Assembly (NCBI GenBank): GCA_025506515.1
Contig: CM046443.1
Location: 22,493,898-22,557,897 of the forward strand
Direction: 5' to 3'
DNA length: 64,000 bases
Origin: Flaveria trinervia
Lineage: Eukaryota > Streptophyta > Magnoliopsida > Asterales > Asteraceae
In this document: in pieces, positions 11,347 through 21,468 of the stretch
How the letters are laid out: each line of letters starts with the position of its first letter
Position numbering within the stretch: the first letter of the stretch is position 1
Notes under the pieces: generated by a model
What the model saw: only the letters and a program-made list of their open reading frames with translations
The model's database searches: none
Told to the model about the DNA's origin: nothing
Made by a program: the position numbers and the translations under genes

Positions 11347-12131
11347 ACATACTTTATGTCCAATGTCACTACTCTCGTGAAACCTATGTTTCTTTGTTTA
11401 GAATTTCTTTTAGAATTCTGGAAGACCTATTCCTAGCAAGTTTCCGAATACATTTCGACATCTTTAATGAAACTTGGTGTTCTTCAAAAACCTGATGTTC
11501 AATTTTTTAGGACGAAAATTCCTTCAACAAGGAGATGATATGACACCCTGTATTTTAGGTTAACACCGTCAACTCAACCTTCATTAAATTCAATTTTCTC
11601 TTGTAATTTATTAATTATTTAACTTTTTATGTAATTAAATTAAATAAAGTAAATGGGTTAAGTTAAATATATAAAATTGGGAGGATCATTGGGCAAATTG
11701 AACAAAATTGAGGACCATTATGGTTTTAAATGAACCAACCCCAAACCCATTATTTGTGTTAATCCTCTTCGAAAACCTCTTCCCCATAACCGAAACCCTA
11801 TTTTTGGCTGCAACATCTCTCCACCCTCTCTAGACGAATCTCGGTTGCCGACGCCCCTTTACTAACAATCTTCCTTTCATCACCTGCACTCCTTGGATCA
11901 TCAACATTGCTTCGGGCAACTTCGATTGACAACTGAATCAACCCGTACTTCATTCGGTAAGATTTTCTCACCTCTTGACTTATGGTCTGTCACGCTATGA
12001 TTTCGGTTCTTACCTTCGTTGGGTAGGTTATAATTAACGGTGATGGTTGTGAGTGTGCTTCTATGGTGTGTGTGGGTTGCTTGTTTGCTTTTGTATGTAT
12101 TGTAGGATTGGTATTTGTCACTCAACACTAA
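11347..12131 (+). mobile_element. Tekay-like Ty3/gypsy element, 3' internal end and partial 3' LTR
   Basis: At 11509-11540 the sequence reads ...AGGACGAAAATTCC... then a purine-rich AAGGAGATGATA, followed by TGACACCCTGTATTTTAG. This is the characteristic 3' junction of plant chromoviruses of the Del/Tekay type, where an LTR beginning TGACACCC follows a GGACGAAA context. The LTR starts at 11541 and is cut at about 12131 by the D LTR. C entered the internal region on its other side. No coding domain can be read here. It is the oldest layer in this part of the window. Confidence 0.6.
11541..12131 (+). repeat. partial 3' LTR of Tekay-like gypsy element
   Basis: Begins TGACACCC and contains an AT-rich stretch (11590-11690) and a CT-rich segment with AACCCTA near 11780-11840. 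The end is missing because element D inserted at about 12132. No reliable coding sequence in either strand. Confidence 0.55.
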
Positions 12132-12901
12132 TGTTTTCTCTCAAACTCATTGAATCACACTTAGTTAGATGATGAATAATCCTCTAATAGTTGATAATAA
12201 TATACTAAGTAATCAAAGCATAGGAATATAATTTCAAAGTACTTGTATATATTACTTCTCAACTCAAAGTATTACAAGACTCTTACATGCATGTTACATG
12301 AATTATAGTGAGAAACTATATATACTACTACCTACAGCCGGATATACTTTGACACCATCTGGAAAGCTATTACTAAAGCAAATACTACATTGCTAAGGTA
12401 AGGTATATTAGATAAAATACTATCTAAGATTTGGTAGTCATGACATGTCCATGACTTACCTTTCGTCACCAACTATAGTTGGTAACTGTACTAACTGATA
12501 AGGAATGAATAGTGAAACGAAGTATGGTTAACTACATGGGCGTGGAAAGCACCATGTAGTATCTCAGAGATTTGCAGCGAAGTGTCAAAGGGTCCATACT
12601 TATGTCCACTGGTTCATAGTAGGTTCTTTCGAAGGTTAATTGGAAAGTTATTCCGAAGCCACTAATACTTCGAAATACTTCATGCAAGGCTTGAGACATT
12701 CTTCAAGCCTTATACTTCGTAAGTCATTGTCTTGATTTCTTCTAAGTGATGAACTTTGGAAGAAGGAAGTTTTTGTCTTTAGAAGTTAGAGATTCTCTTT
12801 GGACTTCGGAAGTTCAACATTGGCCTTTGTAAGTCCTTCTTTAGTTGTACCAAATTGTCTAAGTGTTAGTTTTGGTTGCACTAGCCTTACTTGATCCAAC
12901 A
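12132..12901 (-). repeat. 3' LTR of Sirevirus D
   Basis: Aligns with the C LTR from about 12190 to 12901. In element orientation it starts TGTTGGATC at 12901, directly after a polypurine tract (12902-12912, minus-strand TAGGGAGTTT context). The left boundary at 12132 is tentative, because the last about 60 bp do not align with C. It contains a 16-bp perfect palindrome ACCAACTATAGTTGGT (12468-12483). Confidence 0.75.
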
Positions 12902-13807
12902 AACTCCCTAGGCTGATGCTACCAAAACCTCACTTGTTTCTTCTTCTCAAAACTTTCACCATAGGGATAGAATATATTTATCTGTCTCTTTGTTCTTTCG
13001 AGAAGTGGTGTTGAGAAGTTTGTTCAAATCATTTGTGGAGAGGAGATCCAGTCTGTCACTTTGAATGATATGCATCCTTTGTTATGACCCTCTAAAGAGA
13101 GTTAGTTGACGGGAGTTGTTCTCATACACCCATCTAACTATAGACTCGAATTCAGGACCTTCAACCATTTGAAGAAAGGCTTTGCCTTTGGTTGCTGATA
13201 CTTCCTTTTTATCTTTCCCTCTTAGTTGCAAATCTTTTTCAATCTTGGCCCTTACAGTCAGCTCGGCCAGATGAAGACTACTCGGTTTCTATTATGAGCA
13301 GCTATCTCATAGTTAGAGGTATTGGAGAATGGCTTCTCTACTAACTCAGCAATATCAAATCCGCTTAAGTGTAACAGAGAGGAGGCGTTGTACCTATTGA
13401 CTTCACCATTTTCTCCTTCCACAACAAACTTGTGAGAAAAGTATTTGAGCCTCTACTAGATTCTTTTCTTCTAAGGCACAAGCGACTGACTTGGTACCTT
13501 GTCTCCTTTCTTCAAATCCAAATGAGTTACCAACCTTCTTCTTATATTCTTTTATTCTTTGTTTAATGAGTTAGAGTGAGGCCAAAGAGTTTGAGAGCAT
13601 GGTCTAGTGTTCTTTTAGCAGATGAAAAATTTATTCTCTAGTGAGGGAACATGAGGAGCCATCAACATAGGTTAGCTTGATAGACCCCTCCTCAAATGAG
13701 ATTTCGCTCAAAGTAGTACATTTGATGAGCTTTGTCTTTTTCTCCTTAAATTCTTCAAAGGAAAGAGGTTTGGATGGTTGAGAGGATGACTTGGGTGGTT
13801 TAGACGG
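12902..13807 (-). pseudogene. ORF2 (env-like) C-terminal part of Sirevirus D, split by E
   Basis: On the minus strand from 13807 toward 12902 there are discontinuous coding stretches, including an FEEFKEKKTKLIKCT-type segment, a basic stretch near 13200 and a C-terminal FKVTDWISS segment ending near 13060. The polypurine tract and 3' LTR follow. The ORF is broken by many stops and is cut at 13807 by the insertion of E. Its upstream part is at 28328-29960. Recognised by position (between pol and polypurine tract) and composition; no known enzymatic domain. Confidence 0.6.
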
Positions 13808-14564
13808 TGTTGCACCCTGAAAGGCTCATACATGCCAACTCAATTGGTGAATTGATGATTGTTCAGCTGGAATCCCACAAGTCCAAGATGCAATGCCGAT
13901 GAAGATCTGCAAGAATAAATAACAAGTGTTATATCCGCATTAATTAATGCGGAAGACAAAAATCTGATGTGGATAAGTGTTTACTCTTCCGCATTAACTA
14001 ATGCGGAAGACATAATACTTATGCTGAAGAACAAGTTACTCTTCCGCATTGACTAATGCAGAAGAACAAAAGAAGATGCGGACAAGACTTTGATCATCCA
14101 CATTGACAAATGCGGATGACCAACCAAATGCGCACAAGTATTTGTTCATCCGCATTAACAAATGTTGATGACCAACTTACTAATGCTGATGATCAAGTGG
14201 AAATGCTGATCAAGATTATCTCATCCACATTTGTCAATGCGGATGAACAAGAAGAGATGCAGATCAAGACTTAGACTAGTTTCTCATGTAATAGGTCAGG
14301 GTAGTTTAGACATTTTGTAAAGGCATCTTGTCTTGTCTATAAATAGAATAGTTAACCTCGTACTGAGGTGACGGTTGATAGATAGAGAATTTTTGTTGTA
14401 ACTATTCTCTGTAACTTATCATCTTTCAAATATTAATACAAACAACATTTATGAGTAATTGTCTTGCTTGAATGTTCCTTGATGTTTGTTTCCGCCACTC
14501 AATCATTGACTGATTATCATATTTGATTCTCAGTAAGAATATCACTCTTACTCAAACCCAGTTA
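13808..14564 (+). repeat. 5' LTR of Sirevirus E
   Basis: Starts TGTTGCACC and ends CCCAGTTA; the 3' LTR and the solo copy end in GTCA, so the terminal CA has decayed. U3 13860-14270 is an array of imperfect dyads built on TTCCGCATT...AATGCGGAA. A TATA box (TATAAATA) is at 14338-14345. The last part is colinear with 28120-28327 and with the solo LTR 49657-50413. Confidence 0.9.
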
Positions 14565-14566
14565 AT

Positions 14567-14578
14567 TGGTATTAGAGC
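14567..14578 (+). other. primer-binding site of E (initiator Met tRNA)
   Basis: TGGTATTAGAGC, one C-to-T change from the standard TGGTATCAGAGC, two bases after the LTR end. Confidence 0.85.
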
Positions 14579-14812
14579 TTTGGCTCTCGATTCTCTTTCA
14601 GATCTACACACAGACTGAATAGAACTCGATTGATCTGATAATCAAGTTGCAAGTAATAGATATTATCATCTCTACTTAGCAAACAACAAAAATACTCTTG
14701 TCAAACAGCAAGAACACTCATTCTGAACCTCAATAGAACTGCTTGAACAAGTCGGACTCATCAACCATAATCAATCTTAAAATCAACTAAATCTATATTT
14801 ACAAAAATTAAC

Positions 14813-16216
14813 ATGGATTCTAATAGTTACTCTGAATTAGGTCATACACCTAAACCTCCCATGGTTAAACACAAATCTGAGTTTAAACAATGTAGAATAC
14901 CATTTAGAAATTATATCACAGGTGTAGATCCTGACTTTTGGATCTCAATATGTAAGGGTCCACACATTCCTGTTACTCTATCAACCGCTCAAGCTGCACT
15001 GTACAAGACTGCTAGAATACCAATTGAAGACTTAACTCTGGATGAAGATGACTATAAGAAAATCAAAATTGATCTTAAAGCATACTCTATTTTGACTCAA
15101 GCACTCAAAATGGATATGTTGAAAAGATTGGAAAAATATGGAATTGCTAAAGCTATTTGGGATGCTCTCGAAATTATGTGTGAAGGTAGCAGTGAAGTTG
15201 CTGAAATTAACAAAGACAAGTTGGTCAATCAGTATGAAACCTTCCATAACACCAAAGGAGAATCCATATCAAAACAACTGCACAGATTTGTAGAGTTGGT
15301 CAATGACTTGGAAATTATGGGTGTTTCATACAACATTAAAGAACTTAACAAGAAAATGCTTCACAGTCTACCTGAAAGTTGGAAGCAAAATGTCACAATG
15401 TTGAAAAATACTCTTGATCTTGAGAGTACCACTCTACACATTATGATAGCCAAGATTGAAGCCTTGGAACTTGATGAACGAAGCAGAAATCTGAGTGGGC
15501 TAAGAGTGATTGAAGCCTACAAATTCCCTTCAGAATCACATTCTGTTGAAAATGATTTCATCACAGAGGAAGATGACTTCATCTCATCAAGAGATCAAAT
15601 GAACAATACTGGGTTCATTGCATCTCCATCATTCAATCACCATTCAACTTCAACACAAGCACCAAAAGTCTCTATTGCACCTCTAATCTCTCCAGAAGAC
15701 TTAAAATTAGAAGAGTAAAAGGCAACTTACAATGCCTTTGTTGCAAGTTTTGAAGCATATCTTGGGGGAAGACTCACTTCTGCCCATCTAATATAGGAAG
15801 ATTTAAAAGAATTAGATCCTGATGATGTTGAGGAGATGGACCTACAGTGGCAAATGGCAATGATTGCCATGAGAGCAAATAAATTCTTCAGAAAAGGAAG
15901 AATGTTAAGCCTGAATGAGAACACAAAGCTTGGATATGACAAATCCAAGGTAAAATGCTTCAACTGTGGCATGACTGGCCATTTCTCAAGAGAGTGCAAT
16001 ACTCCTAAAAGACATAACCATTCAAGGAACTCTCCTGGTCAATCATCCTCACAGCCCAATTCAAGCTATCACTCAAACAATCAACAACAACAGTACCATC
16101 ATTCTCATTATCAACAAACATACCAGAATCAACCAAAACTAACAAATCAAGCCCATGCAAGCAGTCAGCCTTCTGCCAGTGCCGTTGTGATCAAACAAGA
16201 TGGGATATGTGACTAG
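14813..16216 (+). pseudogene. gag of Sirevirus E (two in-frame stops)
   Basis: The frame runs 14813-16216 (about 468 codons) with stops at 15716-15718 (TAA) and near 15796 (TAG). The first 301 codons hold the copia gag domain, including the LKAYSILTQAL and YETFHNTKGESISKQLHRF segments. After the stops the same frame holds the acidic DPDDVEEMDLQWQMAMIAMRA helix, then knuckle CFNCGMTGHFSREC (about 15956-15997), then a Gln/Asn/His-rich tail. Gag binds and packages the RNA. The leader 14579-14812 is non-coding. Both stops could be single C-to-T changes from Gln codons (inference). Confidence 0.85.
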
Positions 16217-17938
16217 AGTGTGTATGCTGAGGAAGTCAAGCCTTAATTGCAGAATCATGCTCTCATGGCTCATATCAATGATGGACCATCTGCAATGCCT
16301 ACTGACGTAAAAACTAACCTTTGTAGTGAGAAATGCATAAATGAATTACAAGAGTATAGAGAACACAATCAAAAACTGGCAGATAAAATTAAAGAAGAAA
16401 AGGTGAAGTCATAAATGATGAAGAGAGAACTAAAAAGTTTTGAAATCAAAGTCAAATCTCTCATTTCTAACATAGAAAAATTGCATGGTGAGAAATACAA
16501 TCTTGCAGCTGAAAATGAGCTACTTACTGAAAAGTTAGCTCAAGCTAAAGTGAAAATGAGCTACTTACTGAAATCAAAATCAAATCTCTCATTTCTAACA
16601 ATCTATGACTGAAGTGTAACTTGAAAAGTTTCAAATGTCTTCAGTCAAGCTGCAAGAAATGCTGGATTCACAAAAGGATCGAAAGGACATGTCAGGGATT
16701 GGGTAGAATTCATGTCCTCCACCATACAATGACAATTACACTGTCATGCTTGACTCTGTGTCACTCTCTAAATCAATCGAACCTAAAATTGTGGAACCCA
16801 AATCAGTAGTGAAACAAGTGAAAAATCCTCAAAACAAACCTGATGTTTATTTTGAAACCAATGAGGACAAAATCAAGTTAGGACACCCAATTAAAATCAA
16901 AGAGTGCTCAGACAAGACAGTGAATGTCATAAAACCATCAAGCCCTGTAAAAGCAATTGTACCTTTTATAAAATTCATACCATCCGTTTTACAAGGGAAA
17001 AAGAAATATGTCAAAATAGTGAAACCCACTACTGAGAGTAGTTCTGATAATGAGATTGTATCTCCACAAAATTCAAGAAAATCGGAAAAGGTTTCACTGA
17101 AAAAGAAACCAACTGTAAAACTGAGTTCAACACATAAAACTTTATCAGACCCAGGTAGGGAGTTGGGTTTGATATCTGTAACAAAGAACATGTTGACCAG
17201 TTTGAGAAAGAGGTGAGGAGGAGGTTGAAGAAACAGAAACAACCCAGACAACTAAACAAAAAAAGTAGTATTGTGAAACAATCTACAAAAAGGGCTGATT
17301 CTGATTCATCACCTAAAGAAAAGAAAGTGACTCATCAAAAGAAAGTATCAGTTGAGTCACTCAAAGAAAAATCTAATTCGAGAAACAAACAAATGTATTA
17401 TGATATTTGTGACATGTTCAATCACAAGACAGATAAATGCTTCTTCATCCAATATTGTTCTATCTGTGATATGAGCAATCACTCCACCAAAAATTGCTAT
17501 TTCAACAAGTATTGTTCAATCTATGACATGAACAATCACAATACATCTGATTGTTACTTCAATCAGAAGGGGTTTAGAATTCCACAACACAAGCCCATCT
17601 CAAAAAGATCTACTGTGATGCATTCTGTTAAACCTCATCTTCATAATACTCAATCTAGGACTCCTAGATCAACAAATGATAGAAATAACTCCAAGGATTT
17701 AAGAAAGGGTCAAAGAAATCATTTCACAATGAAACACAAACTTGACCTTCCTAAGCAAAAACCAACATTTGATAATGAAACTCAGGCTAAATTTTTACAA
17801 AGAAATAGAGACCAACGATTTCATTACTTATCTAAATCATCAGTAGATGTTGATGAGATGACTCGACCAATTCATTACCAAAAATCACCCAATTACCTCC
17901 ATCTAAATCACCATTCAGAGGGAAATACCAGGAGGTGA
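16217..17938 (+). pseudogene. coiled-coil linker with triple zinc knuckle, Sirevirus E
   Basis: Continuation of gag. A coiled coil of Leu/Lys/Glu repeats lies at 16415-16612, then Ser/Lys-rich sequence (16746-17216), then after a frameshift near 17213 a basic segment with three tandem CCHC-type units at 17398, 17455 and 17512, exactly 57 nt (19 residues) apart. Unit 2 (CSICDMSNHSTKNC) is intact; unit 1 lacks the first Cys (Tyr) and unit 3 lacks the second (Tyr). Other elements have a single second knuckle here. The tail returns to AKTIMAWVPYSN-stop at 17998-18000, comparable to VWVSKTN-stop in A and H. Confidence 0.75.
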
Positions 17939-17984
17939 CTATCATGAATAGGAACGGGAAAGCCAAGACCATAATGGCTTGGGT

Positions 17985-18016
17985 TCCTTATTCTAATTAG
18001 TTCTTTTTGTTTGTAG
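17985..18016 (+). promoter_or_regulatory. gag-stop / splice-acceptor-like junction of E
   Basis: TTCTAATTAG-TTCTTTTTGTTTGTAG-GTT: a branch-point-like CTAAT containing the gag stop, a T-rich tract and AG at 18015-18016. The pol frame has a stop formed by that TAG itself and is open from the next base. Similar junctions lie in A, F, G and H. Confidence 0.6.
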
Positions 18017-19440
18017 GTTCATCGACACAGGTCTAATAGCCTATGGTATGTAGATAGTGGATGCTCCCGACACATGACTGGAGATCATTCCCTCCTTCAT
18101 GATTTTAAGTACATACAAGGAACTACTGTGGCATTCGGTGGAGATTCAGAAGGTGGTAGGATTACAGGAGAAGGATCTATGACAAATGGGATGCTGAGCT
18201 TTGACAGAGTGAATTATCGTGAACAACTGAATTTCAATCTGCTAAGTGTGTCTCAGATCTGTGACAAAAAATATTCCAGTCACTTTACAGACACTCACTG
18301 CTACATTCTGAAACCTAGATTTTAGATTCCCGAAGAATGGGTTGTCTTAAAGACTCCAAGGAAGAATAATACATATGTCTTAAATCTGTGTTCTGCATCA
18401 CCTAAGGAAGAAACATGTGTTTTGTCTAAAGCATCATTTGATGAGTCACAGCTTTGGCATAGACGTTTGGGGCACACTAACTTTAAAAATATGAACAAGT
18501 TAGTCAAAGGAAACCATGTAATTGGTCTTCCTAAAAAAGAATTCAATTTTATTGATCAATGCTCAGCGTGCCTCAAAGGAAAACAATACAAATCGTCTCA
18601 CAAAACCAAGCTAGTGAACACTAACAATACTCCATTGAAGTTACTTCACATGGATCTTTTTGGACCAACTCATGTAATGAGTATGGGAAAGAAACAACAT
18701 TTTTTAGTGATCATTGATGACTTTTCTCAATTCACATGGGTGTTCTTCCTACTTCATAAAAATGAAGCATCCCAAATCATTCAAGAATTTATCACTAAAA
18801 TAGAAAATCAACTTGATCTCAAAGTCAAAATAATAAGAAGTGATAATGGTACAGAGTTCAAAAATTAAAATATGAGTTCCTTTTGTGCAACCAAACGCAT
18901 TGCTCATCAATTCAGTGTAGCTAGAACTCCTAACAAAATGGGGTAGCTGAAAGGCGAAACAGAACACTGATTGAAGCAGCACGAACTATGCTAGCCAATG
19001 CTAAACTGCCAATCACCTTTTGGGCTGAAGCAGTTAACACATCGTGCTTTGTGCAAAATCGAACTCTGATTGTTAAAGAAAGTAACATGACACCTTATGA
19101 ACTGATATTTCGAAGGAAACCATTTATTGGATTCTTCAAATCATTTGGTTGTCCAGTCTCAATATTAAACACCCGTGATCATTTGAGAAAATTTTCATCT
19201 AAGTCTTAAGAAGGATTTTTTGTAGGTTATTCTTCCGTCTCAAAGGCATATAGAGTGTTCAATCCTAGACTGAACATTATTCATGAATCCACAAATGTTC
19301 AATTCAAGGAACATTCATTTCCCAAATCTACAAATGGTCCTGATTGGTTGTTTGATATTGACACTTTTACTAAATCATTTGACCACTTTCACTTGTCTGA
19401 TGTAGCAATATACATTCAGGTGATACTTCATCCACTATAG
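18017..19440 (+). pseudogene. protease, pre-integrase and integrase of Sirevirus E (broken)
   Basis: Protease motif LWYVDSGCSRHMTGD at about 18041-18080. GAG-pre-integrase follows (LWHRRLGHTNFKNM ... CSACLKGKQ, the H-H-C-C zinc-binding region), then the integrase core with Asp in LLHMDLFGP, Asp in IRSDNGTEF, and a damaged third region near 18935, where a deletion removes the frame around the expected QQNGVAER Glu. Stops lie at 18323-18325 and 18866-18868. The post-core (MLANAKLPITFWAEAVNT... FVGYSS) resumes in another frame at 18988-19440. The integrase inserts the cDNA; this copy cannot. Confidence 0.85.
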
Positions 19441-19527
19441 AAAGAAGAGAAAATTATCCATTGATTCCACCTACATCTGATGAACATATGAAGAAGATGT
19501 TCCTCTTCAACTGATCCCATCAGACAC

Positions 19528-21468
19528 TTGTCACAAAACGTTAGTGTTTCTTCTGAAGAAGGTCCCAGCCTGGTACCATCTCACTCAGATGACTTGTTAC
19601 ATGAGATCAGAAATCAAAAACAGGCTTCTCATCTAGAAGAAACTCAAGGCACTTCAAATGATGCAAGCAACCTCAGTGCTGCTGAAGATGTAGCAGTTAC
19701 TGAAACAGAAATTGACAATCTTCATAATTCAACAACAATACAAGATGATTGTGCCTCTGACCATAATGAACTGAATGTCTCCAATCTTGATGTAACTATT
19801 GCTGGTGACACCATTCCAACCACAAGAATACACAAGAATCGTCCAGTTGAAACCGTTATTGGTGATCTTAATGAGAGGGTGACAAGAAGCAAGTCAAGTA
19901 TTGCAAATATCTGTTTGTTCTCATGCTTCCTATATCAAACAGTACCCAAAAACATCAAAGAGGCGCTTCAAGACAATAGCTGGATTGAAGCAATGCAGGA
20001 AGAATTGCTCCGATTCAAGAAACAAGAAGTATGGCAGCTGGTAGATCTTCCCGAAGGACAATATCCTATCGGTAGCAGATGGCTATACATGAACAAGACT
20101 GATGATAGAGGGATAGTCATCAGAAATAAAGCAAGACTAGTGGCATAGGGATACACTCAGGAAGAAGAATTGACTACGATGAAGTGTTTGCTCCTGTTGC
20201 CAGACTAGAAGCAATCAGAATCTTTCTTGCATATTCTGCGTCCATGAAATTTACTGTTTATCAAATGGATGTAAAGTGTGCCTTCTTGTATGGAAAAGAT
20301 TGCTGAAGAAGTCTATGTAAGTCAACCACCTGGCTTTGAAGATCCAGATTTCCCTCACAGAGTGTACAAGCTTGACAAAGCTCTGTATGGTCTTCATCAA
20401 GCTCCAAGAAAGTGGTATGAGACTCTATCATCCTTTCTTCTTGAACATGGGTATGAAAGAGAAAGATTGATCAGACTCTTTTCAGAAGAATAAGAGGAAA
20501 ATACATGTTGTTAGTCCAGATCTATGTGAATGACATTATATTTGGCTCGAGAAACAAACAACTCTGCAAAGAATTTGAAGATCTTATGCATTCAAAGTTT
20601 CAAATGAGTGCTATGGGGGAACTCACATTCTTTCTGGGAGTGCAAGTCCAGCAAACAGCAGATGGAATCTTCATCAATCAATCAAAATATGTAGAAACCA
20701 TGCTGAAGAAATTCCACTTTGCTGACTGTTAGTCTATCAGAACTCCTGTAGATACTAAAGTGAAGATTGGACCTGACCCTGAAGGCAAATCAGTGGATCA
20801 AACTCACTATCGATCAATGATAGATTCACTTATGTATCTAACAGCCAGTAAGCCTGACATTATGTTTGGTGTTTGTGTGTGTGCTAGATATCAAGCTGAT
20901 CCAAAAGAATCACATGTGAACGCAGTCAAGAGGATATTCAGATATCTGAAGGGCAAACCAGCTCTGGGATTATGGTATCCAAAGGAAGGAGAATTTAATC
21001 TCTATGCCTACACACACAGTGATTATGGAGGATGCAACTTCAACCAAAAAATCCACTTCTGGCGGTTGTCAATTTCTTGGTCCCATACTAGTATCCTGGC
21101 AATGCAAGAAGCAGACAAATGTGTTTGTGTCCACAGCCGAAGCTGAGTATATTGCTGCTTCAGCATGTTGCTTTCAAGTTCTCTGGATTCAAAACCAGTT
21201 GCTTGATTATGGTTTTAAGTTTTTGCATACACCAATTTCTATTGACAACATAGCTGCTGTCTTTATAACTAATAATCCAGTTCAGCACTCAAAAACAAAA
21301 CATATTGAAATTAGATATCATTTTTTGAGAGACTGTGCTGAAAAAGGTTTAATCAAATTGATTCAAGTACCAATAGAAAATCAATTAGCTGATTTGTTTA
21401 CCAAGGCATTTGAACCTGGTAGGTTTGAATTTATGGTTCAGTCAATTGGCATGATTAACGTTGAGTAA
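19528..21468 (+). pseudogene. reverse transcriptase and RNase H of Sirevirus E (broken)
   Basis: An acidic linker (19528-19900), then RT from EAMQEELLRFKKQEVWQLVDLP. A TAG at 20146-20148 replaces the Gln of the usual VAQGYTQEEG. QMDVKCAFLYG near 20265 is followed by a frameshift, then PPGFEDPDFPHRVYKLDKALYGL. The catalytic YVDD reads YVND (AAT at 20529-20531). RNase H follows from 20760, with the first Asp region reading YTHSDYGG (CAC at 21015-21017 in place of Asp), then STAEAEYIAAS and IDNIAAVFITNNPVQHSKTKHI. It ends IGMINVE-stop at 21468. Loss of the RT Asp alone would abolish polymerase activity. Confidence 0.9.

Noticed and set aside
11347..12131. Host promoter or 5' untranslated region in the AT-rich and CT-rich stretch
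   Set aside because: The TGACACCC start after a GGACGAAA context and purine tract fits a gypsy LTR, and C and D both abut it as nested insertions.
13860..14270. CRISPR-like pattern of repeated dyads with spacers in the E LTR (also 27725-28045 and 49975-50290)
   Set aside because: Repeat and spacer lengths vary, dyads are imperfect, the array is duplicated with each LTR, there are no cas genes, and the DNA is eukaryotic. These are LTR repeated-motif boxes.
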